A stretch of 64,000 nucleotides of DNA from Desulfatibacillum alkenivorans DSM 16219 (GCF_900142135.1 NZ_FQZU01000013.1:1-64000); one strand, 5' to 3'. Positions 43,752 through 52,879 are shown, counted from the stretch's first letter. Made by a program: numbers and translations. Notes: a model not told the origin generated them from the sequence alone.

Positions 43752-44116
43752 TACACCGCTCCTTCCGTCGCAGGCCCTTTTGCAACCAACGCATCAAGGG
43801 CCACGTTTTTGTTGGGATAAATGTTAAAGACCCTGTCCAGCCGCGTGAGGCTGAAAACCTGGCCCACCTGCTCCTGAATCCCGCAAAAGGCCAGGGCGCC
43901 CGAGCCGGAGAGCTTTTTCACCATGGCGACCATGACTCCCAGGCCGCTGGAATCCAGAAATTTGACGTGCGAAAGATCCAGGATGATCTTTTTGTGCCCC
44001 TCGTCAATGGCTTCCACCAAGGCCGCTTTGAATTCATCCTGAATGGAAGCGTCGATGTTCTTCTCCATGGGGGTCAGGATCATGACGTCCTGTTCTTGCT
44101 TGGAATGTATTCTCAT
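43751..44116 (-). CDS. STAS-domain anti-sigma factor antagonist
   Basis: A 121-residue single STAS domain. KKIILDLSHVKFLDSSGLGVMV contains the phosphorylatable Ser pair at 56-57 after Asp55. It is expected to bind an anti-sigma kinase in a partner-switching system; no kinase or phosphatase gene is adjacent. The ATG at 44116 follows AGAGGAG; a longer frame upstream is unlikely. It sits 13 bases after glgP and overlaps the acetolactate decarboxylase gene. Confidence 0.88.
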   Translation of the reverse strand: MRIHSKQEQDVMILTPMEKNIDASIQDEFKAALVEAIDEGHKKIILDLSHVKFLDSSGLGVMVAMVKKLSGSGALAFCGIQEQVGQVFSLTRLDRVFNIYPNKNVALDALVAKGPATEGAV

Positions 44117-44129
44117 ATCCGCTCCTCTT

Positions 44130-46667
44130 TCACCAAGCCCTTGCCGTGGCAATGGATGAAGGATCGCTGGGAGTGTATTTTAACTTGCCGGACTTCTCCG
44201 CCTCGGTGGGGGGAATGGGAACCAGGTCCCAGATTTCGTCGGCGTATTGCCGGATGGTCCTGTCCGAGGAAAAATGGCCCACGCGAGCCACGTTCAGGAT
44301 CGCTTTTTTCGCCCAGAGGGTTTTATCCACATATTCCTTGGTGGACAGTTCCCTGGTTTTTACATAGGATTCCAGGTCCGCCAGGTGGAAAAACATTTCG
44401 TTGTCCGCCAGCAGATAATCCTTCAGCCAGGCAAACAGCCCGGACTCCCGGGGGCAGAACCGGTCGCTGGCCAAGGAGTCCACCACCCGTTTGATCATGG
44501 GATGCTTGTCATACATGGCCTTGGGTTTGTAACTGCCCGCACGCTTCATTTTCTCGATTTCATACGCTGTCAGCCCGCAAATGTAAATGTTTTCCCGGCC
44601 GACTTTTTGGGAGATTTCGATGTTGGCGCCGTCCATGGTGCCGATGGTCAAGGCGCCGTTCAGGGCGAACTTCATGTTGCCCGTGCCCGAGGCTTCGAAT
44701 CCCGCCGTGGAAATTTGCTGGCTGATGTCCGCCGCCGGGATGATTTGCTCCGCCAGAGTAACCCGGAAATTGGGCGCAAAGGCCACTTTCAGAAAGTCGC
44801 GGGCCTTGGGATCGTCCTCTATGGTGTTGCCCACGTTGTGGATCAGCTTGATCAATTGCTTGGCGGCCCAGTATCCGGGGGCGGCCTTGCCTGCAAAGAT
44901 GAAGGTCTTGGGGTTGGCAGGCTCCACGCCGTCCTCAGTCAGGGCCAAGTACTCCCAGATAATCCCCAATACATTCATAAGTTGCCGTTTATATTCGTGA
45001 ATGCGCTTGACTTGAACGTCAAACAAAGAGGCCGGATCCACCTCCACCACCGTGGTGTTGAAGATGACGTCCTTCAGGCGCTCCTTGTTGCCGTGCTTGA
45101 CTTGCAGGAACTTCTCGCAAAAAACTGGATCTTCGGCGAATGGCTCCAGCTCCCGAAGCCTTTCCAGATCCGTGACAAATCCAGGGCCGATGGCGTCCTC
45201 AATCAAATCATGCAGATTGGGGTTGGCCACGCACAGCCAGCGGCGCGGCGTAATCCCGTTGGTTTTGTTGTTAAAGCGTTCAGGCCACATTTCAAAGAAA
45301 TTGGGCGCCAGGGATTTTTTAATCAGGTCCGTGTGCAGCGCGGAAACCCCGTTGACGGAGTGAGCGCCCACAATAGCCAAATTGGCCATGCGCACCTGCC
45401 TGGGAGGGCCTTCCTCCACAATGGACATGTTGCGCATCCGGTCCACGTCGCCGGGCCACAAGGTGACCACCCTGTCCAGAAACTGCTGGTTGATGTCGTA
45501 TATAAACTGGAGATGCCGGGGCAACAGCCTGGCCAGGAGCGATTCCGGCCATTTTTCCAGGGCTTCGGGCAGAAGCGTGTGGTTGGTGTAGGCGATGGTC
45601 CGGTTGGTGATGTCCCAGGCCCGCTCCCAGGGGACCCATTTTTGGTCCACCAGAATCCGCATCAACTCGGCCACGGCCAGGGCGGGGTGGGTGTCGTTCA
45701 ACTGGATCGCCACTTTTTCCGGGAACTTGTTATAATCGCTGTAATCCTTTTCGTAGGTGCGGACAATGTCGTTCAACGAGCAGGCCACCAGGAAGTATTC
45801 CTGGATCAGGCGCAATTCGCGCCCCGCCTCATAGGAATCCTTGGGATACAGGATTTTAGAGATTTTTTCCGATTCGATTTTCTGCTCCACGGCCCGCAAG
45901 TAGTCGCCTTCATTAAAGATCTTGATGTCGAACTCCGTGGAAGGCCGGGCGGCGAACAGTCTAAGGCGGTTCACCGTCAACCCGCCGTATCCGGCGATGG
46001 GGATGTCGTAAGGCACGCCCGTAACCAGGTTCCAGCCCAGCCACAAAGGATTGTGGCGGCCCCATTTGTCCTTGGTCTCCTCGATCCTGCCGTACATGGG
46101 CACGATGCATGCGGCGTCGGCGCGCTCCACCTGCAGGGCCGGCGCTTCAGAAATCCAGGAGTCGGGCTTTTCCCGCTGATACCCGTTGCTGATATCCTGC
46201 TCAAACAGGCCGTAATCGTAATGAAGCCCATACCCGAATCCCGGCATGTCCAGGCTGGCCATGGAATCCAGAAAGCAGGCGGCCAGACGGCCCAAGCCGC
46301 CGTTGCCCAAGGCTGCGTCCCGCTCCTGGTCGCAGATGGTTTCCACGTCCGTGCCCAAAAGCTCCAGGGCTTCGGCGACCTGATCGTAAATCTTCATGGC
46401 CCGCAGGTTGTTGGCCAGGGATCTTCCTATGAGAAACTCCATGGAAAGATAATACAGCCGTTTTGCGCCGGAATCCTCGTACCTTTGGTTGGTCTTGAGC
46501 ATTTTTTCCAGCAGGCGGTCCCTGACCGAATAGGATAGGGCCAGGTAGATGTCCCGCTTTGAAGCCTGGGTCGGCACAACTCCCAGGGAATAAGCCAAAT
46601 GCCTTGTGATGCTCCGGTACAGAGCATCCATGGTATATCCAAGCCTGACGTACAGTTCGCCTTCCAT
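44130..46667 (-). CDS. glgP: Glycogen phosphorylase
   Basis: An 845-residue GT35 enzyme of normal length that releases glucose-1-phosphate from glycogen or maltodextrin. Features in order: YLSMEFLIGRSLANNL, AALGNGGLGRLAACFLDSMA, the KRIHEYKRQL segment, and the PLP site EASGTGNMKFALNGALTIGT containing the Schiff-base Lys. GAGGTGA precedes the ATG. It is the first gene of a tight three-gene operon with a STAS protein and an acetolactate decarboxylase lipoprotein. Confidence 0.95.
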   Translation of the reverse strand: MEGELYVRLGYTMDALYRSITRHLAYSLGVVPTQASKRDIYLALSYSVRDRLLEKMLKTNQRYEDSGAKRLYYLSMEFLIGRSLANNLRAMKIYDQVAEALELLGTDVETICDQERDAALGNGGLGRLAACFLDSMASLDMPGFGYGLHYDYGLFEQDISNGYQREKPDSWISEAPALQVERADAACIVPMYGRIEETKDKWGRHNPLWLGWNLVTGVPYDIPIAGYGGLTVNRLRLFAARPSTEFDIKIFNEGDYLRAVEQKIESEKISKILYPKDSYEAGRELRLIQEYFLVACSLNDIVRTYEKDYSDYNKFPEKVAIQLNDTHPALAVAELMRILVDQKWVPWERAWDITNRTIAYTNHTLLPEALEKWPESLLARLLPRHLQFIYDINQQFLDRVVTLWPGDVDRMRNMSIVEEGPPRQVRMANLAIVGAHSVNGVSALHTDLIKKSLAPNFFEMWPERFNNKTNGITPRRWLCVANPNLHDLIEDAIGPGFVTDLERLRELEPFAEDPVFCEKFLQVKHGNKERLKDVIFNTTVVEVDPASLFDVQVKRIHEYKRQLMNVLGIIWEYLALTEDGVEPANPKTFIFAGKAAPGYWAAKQLIKLIHNVGNTIEDDPKARDFLKVAFAPNFRVTLAEQIIPAADISQQISTAGFEASGTGNMKFALNGALTIGTMDGANIEISQKVGRENIYICGLTAYEIEKMKRAGSYKPKAMYDKHPMIKRVVDSLASDRFCPRESGLFAWLKDYLLADNEMFFHLADLESYVKTRELSTKEYVDKTLWAKKAILNVARVGHFSSDRTIRQYADEIWDLVPIPPTEAEKSGKLKYTPSDPSSIATARAW

Positions 46668-47028
46668 AATTCACCTCATCGGCCGCGGCCGGCCTCATGG
46701 AACAGGTTAAGCAAAAACAGTTCCAACATGCCATATTATAATAGAAGGCAGGCTCATTGTAAGCATTATATTTTGGTTAGGCTTTTGAGAGGAAAGATAT
46801 TTTTTCGAAAAAGAGGGCCGCCGGAGGGCGCATAGCGACAAATAGTTAGTGGCTTATTCAGAATACCCCCCAATATTTTGGGATGAAAATACCAAATACG
46901 GGAGCACTATCTTCGCCGCTCCACAGTAACCTGGGCTTTTCAAGATTAGACTGGCCCAGGAAACTCGTTTTCCTGGGCGCCTAAGCGCAAAAGGCGCGAC
47001 CCAAGGTGATAATCAAGGTTTGGCCCGG

Positions 47029-47056
47029 CGGGCGGGCGGACGGACGGACGGACGGA
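47029..47056. repeat. Tetranucleotide repeat (CGGG)2(CGGA)5
   Basis: Two CGGG followed by five CGGA units. Simple-sequence repeats of this kind may slip during replication; no gene lies across it, so phase variation is not indicated. Confidence 0.7.
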
Positions 47057-47140
47057 TTTTTATGGAGCCTGCATTTTTCGGCGACACTGGTTCAGGAAGA
47101 ACATTGGTTTCCACAAACGCTTCCTCAAGCGGGCAGCCCC

Positions 47141-47186
47141 GGCAGAGCAGTATCCTGCCGGGGTCGCATAGCGACATATAGTTCAA
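47141..47186 (-). repeat. Inverted copy of the 714-760 repeat segment
   Basis: GGCAGAGCAGTATCCTGCCG and GGTCGCATAGCGACAT read in reverse complement as the TCGCTATGCGACC...GGCAGG...CTGCTCTGCC block at 714-760. It shows the tandem unit is part of a dispersed family. Confidence 0.65.
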
Positions 47187-47301
47187 TCTTATACGCAATG
47201 GCAGCCCCGTTAACATGTACGAATCAGCTGCAAGCCAGGCCCCTGCGTCCCAATGATCATGCTCTTATTTAAAAAGTTAAGGATGTCCCCTAAAATGCCG
47301 C

Positions 47302-47712
47302 TTAGATTTTTTCCGGAAGTTCCTTAAATTTGGGAATTTCAGCTAACTCCTTGTCCCAGTTCGCTTTATTCCTGCAATAGATATGCCCTTGAGGCCTAAT
47401 GTCCACGTCACTGTCGAGACTCCCGGCCGGGACGACCAGCAATGCTCCGTCCATCTGGATGTTGGGCAGAGCCGACCCGCAGACAGTGCAGAAACTCTTT
47501 ATGTGTCCTTCTGATTTGAAATCAAAGGTCTGCACATCATCCTTCCCTGACACCCAGGTCAGCCTGGCTGTGGAAGAAAAAAGATTCGCCGCATGAGCGG
47601 AACCGGTGTCTTTGCGGCAACGCTCGCAATGGCAAAGAAAAAAGCTCTCAAATTCTCCGTCCACTTCAAACCGTATTTTCCCGCAAAGGCAAGATCCCTT
47701 GTATATCATCAT
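47302..47712 (-). CDS. GFA-family (CENP-V) zinc-binding protein
   Basis: A 136-residue protein of the glutathione-dependent formaldehyde-activating (GFA/CENP-V) family. Zinc ligands are in CLCGKIRF, CHCERCRKDTG and FCTVCGSALP. Most members lack a proven reaction. Adjacent Met codons at 47712 and 47709; AAAGGA favours the second. The product of the longer frame is not supported because that upstream region belongs to a repeat. Confidence 0.85.
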   Translation of the reverse strand: MMIYKGSCLCGKIRFEVDGEFESFFLCHCERCRKDTGSAHAANLFSSTARLTWVSGKDDVQTFDFKSEGHIKSFCTVCGSALPNIQMDGALLVVPAGSLDSDVDIRPQGHIYCRNKANWDKELAEIPKFKELPEKI

Positions 47713-47763
47713 AGTTCCTTTGTTGCTTATCCATACAAATACAGCGATCTGTTCGCCCCGCAC

Positions 47764-47843
47764 AAAGCGCCATTCAAAAGTTTTTTGCGGAGCTTTTTTA
47801 GCCGCTCTGCGGCGCACAGAAAAAAAGTTCGCCGCCAGAGGCG
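47764..47843. repeat. Second copy of the GTTTTTTGCGGAGC repeat
   Basis: Shares AAAGTTTTTTGCGGAGCTTTT and the flanking GCGCC...CCGCC words with 1596-1652. It sits between converging transcription units, where such elements could act in termination or be inert repeats. Confidence 0.55.
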
Positions 47844-47862
47844 TTTCTGGGCAGATCTGGCT

Positions 47863-49332
47863 TTATCCAAGCATGGCCTGGCGCCTTTCGGTGTAGCGGG
47901 AGATCGCCGCCACGGCTTGCAGCGCGTCCTTGACCTGGTCGAAAATGGGTATGCCCGCCTCAGTCAGGCCGTACCGCGCTTCCCGGATGATTCCCTCCAC
48001 TTCCATGGATTCCCGTTCCTGCCGGTTGTTGGGCAGGGCCAGGACAATGGGCTTTCCGGCCTTTTCGTGGGCTTTGCGATATTCCGAGATGAAATCCTGC
48101 AAGGGGATGATTTCCGTCACGTCCTTGGCGTTCATAATCCCCACGTTGGCCTTGTACATATACAAAAGCTGGATGATCAGGTGCAGGTCGATGGCTTCGT
48201 CCTGGGAGGCCAGCATAACGGTCTCCTTGATAATCCGAGGCGGCGTGAACGGATTGGCGATGTCCACGGGATTGTTGGCGCTGGAGCCCGGCTTGGGCAG
48301 GATAGCGTGAATCTGCTCCCGCAAATCCTCCCGCAACAGGGGCGTGGCCAATCCGGCCAGCTCCGCCATGTCGGCCCCGTGCACGCCCAGGGCGCCGCCG
48401 CCGCCCACGATGGTCATTCCCTTATAGGCTTTTCTGGGCAAAAAGGTGAACGCCAGGGCCGCGTCAGCCATATCCTTCAAGGTTTCCGCAACGACCACAT
48501 TGCATTGGTTAAGCGCCGCCTTCCAGATTTTATCGCTGCCGCCCATGGAGGCCGTGTGGCTGGCCACAGCCCGGCCGCCCGACTCGGAAAGTCCGCCTTT
48601 CAGGATGATGACCGGCTTTTCCAGGGCGGTTTGCCGCAAAACCCTAAAAAATTCCCGGCCGTCCTCCACGCCTTCCACGTACATGCATATGACTTGCGTG
48701 TCAGGATCATGGCGCAAATATTCCAGCATTTCAGTTTCCCGCAGGTCGCATCCGTTGCCGAAGCTCACCACCTTGGAAAAATTGAACCCCCGCCACCTTG
48801 CCATGCTCACAAAGTCAATGGAAAGCCCGCCGCTTTGGGAAAGCAGGGCCACAGGTCCGGTCTTCCGGGGAAAGTCCCCGCCCGGCGCCATGGTCAGGCC
48901 GGATTTAGGGCAATAGATGCCAAAGCAATTGGGCCCCAGAACCCGGATGCCCTTGGCGGCGATTTCCCTGATTTGACGATCCAGCTCCTCCCCCTGCTCG
49001 TTGGCCAGCTCGCTAAAGCCCGAGGAAATAATCTCGGCGCCCGCCGCGCCTTTTTTCCGGCATTCCTCAAGAGCCGCAGGCACGGCAGGGGCCGGCACCG
49101 CGATGATGGCGAAATCTATATCCTCCGGGATCGCTTCCACCGAGGGATGCATTTCCAGCCCGAAAACCTCCCCCCCTTTGGGATTTACGGGATACAAACG
49201 CCCTTCGTACCCCACGGACATGATGGAGTGCAAAATCCCTCGGCCAAAGCCGAAGCCCTGGGCGGAAACGCCCAGCACGGCAATGCTTTGGGGGTTGAAC
49301 ATACGGTTTATTTGCTCAAAATTGCGGACCAT
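47863..49332 (-). CDS. ADP-forming acyl-CoA synthetase, alpha subunit
   Basis: A 489-residue protein with the CoA-binding Rossmann domain (FNPQSIAVLGVSAQGFGFG), a succinyl-CoA-ligase-like region (LLSQSGGLSIDF) and a flavodoxin-like segment. The phosphorylatable His259 is in RAVASHTASMGGSD. It needs the ATP-grasp beta subunit encoded at 50015. The pair makes ATP from an acyl-CoA, or the reverse. The start at 49332 has AGGAGG 8 bases upstream. It is divergent from the tetR at 49481 with the operator between. Confidence 0.87.
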   Translation of the reverse strand: MVRNFEQINRMFNPQSIAVLGVSAQGFGFGRGILHSIMSVGYEGRLYPVNPKGGEVFGLEMHPSVEAIPEDIDFAIIAVPAPAVPAALEECRKKGAAGAEIISSGFSELANEQGEELDRQIREIAAKGIRVLGPNCFGIYCPKSGLTMAPGGDFPRKTGPVALLSQSGGLSIDFVSMARWRGFNFSKVVSFGNGCDLRETEMLEYLRHDPDTQVICMYVEGVEDGREFFRVLRQTALEKPVIILKGGLSESGGRAVASHTASMGGSDKIWKAALNQCNVVVAETLKDMADAALAFTFLPRKAYKGMTIVGGGGALGVHGADMAELAGLATPLLREDLREQIHAILPKPGSSANNPVDIANPFTPPRIIKETVMLASQDEAIDLHLIIQLLYMYKANVGIMNAKDVTEIIPLQDFISEYRKAHEKAGKPIVLALPNNRQERESMEVEGIIREARYGLTEAGIPIFDQVKDALQAVAAISRYTERRQAMLG

Positions 49333-49374
49333 TTTTTCCATCCTCCTGCAAAAAAATCCCGGACATAAAAAAAC

Positions 49375-49403
49375 TTGACGGCCTGTTTGGTTGGAGCTAT
49401 AAA
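49375..49403 (+). promoter_or_regulatory. Promoter of tetR and the ACD beta gene
   Basis: TTGACG (49375-49380), 17-base spacer, TATAAA (49398-49403): a good sigma70-type promoter on the plus strand. The operator begins three bases after the -10. Confidence 0.7.
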
Positions 49404-49405
49404 CA

Positions 49406-49437
49406 TACTGTAAGGTATGTTTACGTACCTTACAGTA
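49406..49437. promoter_or_regulatory. TetR operator with 12-bp perfect arms
   Basis: TACTGTAAGGTA (49406-49417) and TACCTTACAGTA (49426-49437) are perfect inverted repeats 8 bases apart. Each arm is also part of a smaller palindrome (ACATAC...GTATGT). The element covers the predicted transcription start and lies between divergent genes. Confidence 0.82.
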
Positions 49438-49480
49438 TGGTAAGCCCACCCCGGATGTCAAGAAAAAAGGAGAAGACTCC

Positions 49481-49999
49481 ATGGCCGTGGAAAAAAGAGC
49501 TCCCAGATATGTCTGGCTGGACGAAGGCCTGAAAGTCCTGGAGCAGGAAGGGCCGGGCGCCCTGTCCATTGAAAATTTGAGCTCCCGCACCGGAAAAACC
49601 AAGGGCTCCTTTTACCACCACTTTAAAAATCGGGAAGTCTACATAGAAGCGCTGCTGGAGTATTACGGGGAGATCACCTCCATGCAATTGGACGACGGCG
49701 ACGCGTTGGAGCACCTGAAAAAGCTCACGGACCATGTGTTTCAAATCCCTGGCGGGCTGGAGCTGGCCGTCCGTGCCTGGGCCTTGTACGATCCGGTCGT
49801 GCGGGAGTTCCAGGATCGCATGGACCATATGCGCCTTGAGCACCTGAAAAAAGTGCATCGCAAGAACTTTGACGATGAAACCCTTGCGGAGCTCAAGGCT
49901 ATTAAAGATTATTCCATTTATATCGGCTTGCAGCAGCTCAGGGGCCACTACAAAGGGGAGAATTTTAAAGAGCTGTTGAAGTGGATGTATGTTTCCTGA
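49481..49999 (+). CDS. TetR-family transcriptional regulator
   Basis: A 172-residue regulator, short for the family. The HTH is at about 12-60 (LKVLEQEGPGALSIENLSSR, TGKTKGSFYHHFKNREVYIEA). The C-terminal domain is unclassified. GGAG precedes the ATG. It likely controls the divergent alpha gene and its own operon with the beta gene, responding to an acyl-CoA or free acid. Confidence 0.87.
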   Translation: MAVEKRAPRYVWLDEGLKVLEQEGPGALSIENLSSRTGKTKGSFYHHFKNREVYIEALLEYYGEITSMQLDDGDALEHLKKLTDHVFQIPGGLELAVRAWALYDPVVREFQDRMDHMRLEHLKKVHRKNFDDETLAELKAIKDYSIYIGLQQLRGHYKGENFKELLKWMYVS

Positions 50000-50014
50000 T
50001 TTGAGGAGGGCGGT

Positions 50015-50692
50015 ATGAAAGAGTTGATCCAAAAGGCTATGGAAAAGAAACAAAAGGCGCTTTCTGAGTATGAATCCAAACTGTTGATTCAAAAGGCGGG
50101 CGTTCCGGTCCCCTCCCAGGGTCTGGCGAAATCCCGAAAGGAAGCCCTGCAAATGGCCGGGGAAATCGGCTATCCTGTGGTCATGAAAGGATGTTCGGAT
50201 CAGGCGACTCACAAGACCGAGATGGGCCTGGTCAAGCTGAACATCGCCAATGAGGAGGAGGCTGACCGCGTTTATGACGAATTGGTCGCGGCGGGCGTTC
50301 CCCTGGACGGGGTATTGGTCATGCCCATGGTCAAAGCGGACCGGGAATTCGCCGTGGGCCTGGGGCGCGACCCTCAATTCGGCCCCTACGTCATGTTCGG
50401 CCTTGGCGGGGTATTGATGGAAGCCCTGGATGATGTGGTTTTCCGCATTGCCCCTTTAACCCGCTTTGACGCCGGCGAGATGATCGAGGAAATCCGTTCG
50501 AAAAAGCTCCTGGGCGAGTTCCGCGGCAAGCCGGCCGTGGACAAGCGGGCCCTTGAGGACATCCTTATAAGCATTGGGCAAATCGGCCTTGATCACGACG
50601 AGGTCGCTGAAATCGACATCAATCCCCTGGTCACCGAAGGGACGAACTTGTTCGCCCTGGACGCCCTGGTTGTCCTGAAGAGCGCGGATTGA
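50015..50692 (+). CDS. ADP-forming acyl-CoA synthetase, beta subunit (ATP-grasp)
   Basis: A 225-residue ATP-grasp domain: SEYESKLLIQKAGVPVPSQG, GYPVVMKGCSDQATHKTEMG, GRDPQFGPYVMFGLGGVLME, and AEIDINPLVTEG, the metal/phosphate site. It pairs with the alpha subunit at 47863. The split arrangement around tetR is unusual compared with neighbouring alpha-beta or fused genes. GGAGG lies upstream. Confidence 0.88.
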   Translation: MKELIQKAMEKKQKALSEYESKLLIQKAGVPVPSQGLAKSRKEALQMAGEIGYPVVMKGCSDQATHKTEMGLVKLNIANEEEADRVYDELVAAGVPLDGVLVMPMVKADREFAVGLGRDPQFGPYVMFGLGGVLMEALDDVVFRIAPLTRFDAGEMIEEIRSKKLLGEFRGKPAVDKRALEDILISIGQIGLDHDEVAEIDINPLVTEGTNLFALDALVVLKSAD

Positions 50693-50763
50693 TAAAACTC
50701 CGCAAAAACGGTCAAGAAAGCTCCCATGCCGTGTGCTAAGCGTTGAGGCCATGGAGGTTGGCA

Positions 50764-51636
50764 ATGTCCGACGCACGAGCATATTATGAAGAGCGCATAA
50801 TCCGGGTGCAGATGTTCATCCAGGATCATCTGGATGATCCCATGACGCTGGAGAAACTGGCCAAAGTGGCGTGCTTCTCTCCGTTCCATTTTCACCGGAT
50901 TTTTACCGCCATGACGGGAGAGCCGCTTAAGGAATATATCCGCCGTCTGCTTCTGGAGCGGGCCGCCCATGAACTGCGGTACTCCAATCAGCCGGTGGTG
51001 CAGGTGGCCTTGAACGCGGGATACCAGACCCACGAAGCCTTTACGCGCGCTTTCAGAAATATGTTCGGCGTTCCCCCCAGACAATACAGGACGGAGCTCC
51101 CCTCCAGGGCTCGCAATAGGGCGGGCTCTCCCCAGGTTTTTAACCTGAGAATCCTCAAGCCTAAAGGAGACGCCATGGACATCCGAATCGAAGAATTTCC
51201 ACCCCTTGATGTTGTTTTCATCCGCCATACCGGCCCGTACGAAGAGTGCGGAATCGCCTGGGAAAAGCTGTGCTCCCACCCGCACGTCGCCAAAGAACTG
51301 GGGCCTGAAACCCAGGCCATAGGCATTTGCTACGATGACCCGGACATCACCGAAGCGGACAAAATACGCATGGATGTTTGTGTCACCGCGCCGCCCTCTC
51401 TCTCGCCGCCGGAAGGCATGGAAAAACAGACCATCAAAGGGGGAGAGTACGCCGTCCTGACCCACCGCGGCCCCTATGAGGGATTGCATGACTGCTACCG
51501 CTGGCTGTTCGGAGAGTGGCTGCCATCCAGCGGCAAAGAGGGCGCCTACGGCCCCTCCCTGGAAGTGTATATCAACAGCCCGGAGGAGGTCGCGCCCCAG
51601 GACCTCATCACCGAAATTCGGGTTCCGCTAAAATAA
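50764..51636 (+). CDS. AraC-family regulator with GyrI-like effector domain
   Basis: A 290-residue protein. Residues about 10-115 are the AraC/XylS DNA-binding domain (DDPMTLEKLAKVACFSPFHF; FTRAFRNMFGVPPRQYR). Residues about 135-290 are a GyrI/SOUL-like ligand-binding domain (VVFIRHTGPYEECG, GGEYAVLTHRGPYEG), as in Rob/SoxS-related regulators that sense small hydrophobic compounds. The ATG at 50764 follows GGAGG. Confidence 0.88.
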   Translation: MSDARAYYEERIIRVQMFIQDHLDDPMTLEKLAKVACFSPFHFHRIFTAMTGEPLKEYIRRLLLERAAHELRYSNQPVVQVALNAGYQTHEAFTRAFRNMFGVPPRQYRTELPSRARNRAGSPQVFNLRILKPKGDAMDIRIEEFPPLDVVFIRHTGPYEECGIAWEKLCSHPHVAKELGPETQAIGICYDDPDITEADKIRMDVCVTAPPSLSPPEGMEKQTIKGGEYAVLTHRGPYEGLHDCYRWLFGEWLPSSGKEGAYGPSLEVYINSPEEVAPQDLITEIRVPLK

Positions 51637-52190
51637 ATGAGGGCGAACATGCTGTCGCTTTGTTTTGTTGGGTTAACCTGCATAACATCATTGCACCATT
51701 TCATTCATAATGCAGGCTCAGCTATACTTATGGATTCATGAAATTTTTAAGCGCAAAACCACCCAACGCTTCATCCTTGCGCGACGTAGGTTGGGTTGAG
51801 CTTGCGAAACCCAACAATATATCAGTATTACAGCTGGTTACCTTTTTAGGGTTGTCATCCCCGCAAAGGCGTTCCGGTTGTTTCCGGATCGCCCGCAAGC
51901 GAGGACCACGTGTCGTGTTTGTGTATGACCAACTAACTGATTCTGCGCTTTTTTGAACTCGTTCCCATGCTGTCAGCCCGTATCGCAGTGGTTTGCGATA
52001 TGGGCTGTCGCGTGGGAATGCATACGGGAATCGCCAATTTCCTCAAACGTCAAACGTGGATTTGACCCCATGCCCTCATACGTGGGAATGCATATTGTAA
52101 GGTGTTGAAAACAAAAATATTACAATCATTTTGATAGCTTGATTATTCCTATGATGCGTTTCCACACAGAATCGTGGGAACGGCTGACGG
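51637..52190. repeat. Spacer of dispersed repeats
   Basis: About 550 bases without a gene. Recognisable pieces are TGTTGGGTT...AACCCAAC (51666; 51789-51815), GTAGGTTGGGTTGAGC, and paired CGTTCCCATGC / CGTGGGAATGCAT segments (51961-51971, 52011-52022, 52082-52093). Such GTTGGGTT and GTGGGAATGCAT motifs are familiar dispersed intergenic repeats in several proteobacterial groups. Confidence 0.55.
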
Positions 52191-52613
52191 CTATTCCGTA
52201 AACCCCTTTTTTGCCATGGCCTCGGCGTTCAGGAACCTGGCCATGCCGGTTTTCATCTTCCTAAAGCCCTGAGTTTCGTAATAGCCCTCCTTGCCGATCG
52301 CAGCATACAAGATCACATGGCAATCGGGAACGTCAGCCAAAATTGCAGACAGGATAATTCTCCCCAGCCCCTTGCCCTGATAATCCGGCGAAACGGCAAA
52401 GTCATAAAAGGCCGCCTGATACGCCCCGTCGGATATGGCCCGGCCCATGCCGGCCAGCTTGCCGTTATCCAGAATAAAGACCACAGAGTAACTGGCCTTG
52501 AAAGCCTTTTGATGAATAGCAGGCGGGTAATGGGTCATGCCCACCTGCTTTAGCAAATCCGAGACCGCCTGCCAGTCTACGTTTTCGCAGTTTCTTTTGA
52601 TTTCATAACCCAT
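52191..52613 (-). CDS. GNAT-family N-acetyltransferase
   Basis: A 140-residue single-domain GNAT. The acetyl-CoA pyrophosphate loop is VSPDYQGKGLGRIIL (Q/RxxGxG/A), preceded by YDFAVSP. Cytosolic. Substrate unpredictable. Translation start at 52613; ribosome site AAAGG. Confidence 0.85.
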   Translation of the reverse strand: MGYEIKRNCENVDWQAVSDLLKQVGMTHYPPAIHQKAFKASYSVVFILDNGKLAGMGRAISDGAYQAAFYDFAVSPDYQGKGLGRIILSAILADVPDCHVILYAAIGKEGYYETQGFRKMKTGMARFLNAEAMAKKGFTE

Positions 52614-52879
52614 GGGGGCGCCTTTCTTTGATTTTCACAACCGTGCTAGCCCGCTTGACAGAACGGAAACTCCCTTTCAAACATATTAATTATACCATTT
52701 TAGAACAGATCAAAACAGAAATTCTAATGGCTTTTTAAGGCGATATTCAGCCTTTGCCGGAAAATCCAAGCGCCAAAATTGCTTATCCACCGCCCTGTAT
52801 GGTTAAATTTCCTTTGCGAGATCAACCATGAACCACCCCGAGGGAAAGCAACCATGCACCTTTTGTAAGGAGGCCTGCT
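52614..52879. other. Divergent intergenic region
   Basis: About 265 bases; AT-rich near 52680-52740. No confident promoter. TAAGGAGG at 52866-52873 is the ribosome site of the following TTG start. Confidence 0.45.

Larger units (their letters stand above)
46668..47301. other. Gene-free spacer rich in repeats
   Basis: About 630 bases without a supported gene. Includes a tetranucleotide run, an inverted copy of the 700-760 repeat, and the palindrome CCCAGGAAACTCGTTTTCCTGGG near 46955-46977. Reading frames here are short and not conserved in style. Confidence 0.55.

Noticed and set aside
44247-46538. 763-codon plus-strand frame opposite glgP
   Set aside because: It is the antisense shadow of a well-conserved glycogen phosphorylase gene; its composition is Gly/His/Gln-rich without any domain.
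47029-47056. Tetranucleotide run as a phase-variable switch
   Set aside because: No gene or promoter is placed so that a change in copy number would alter expression.
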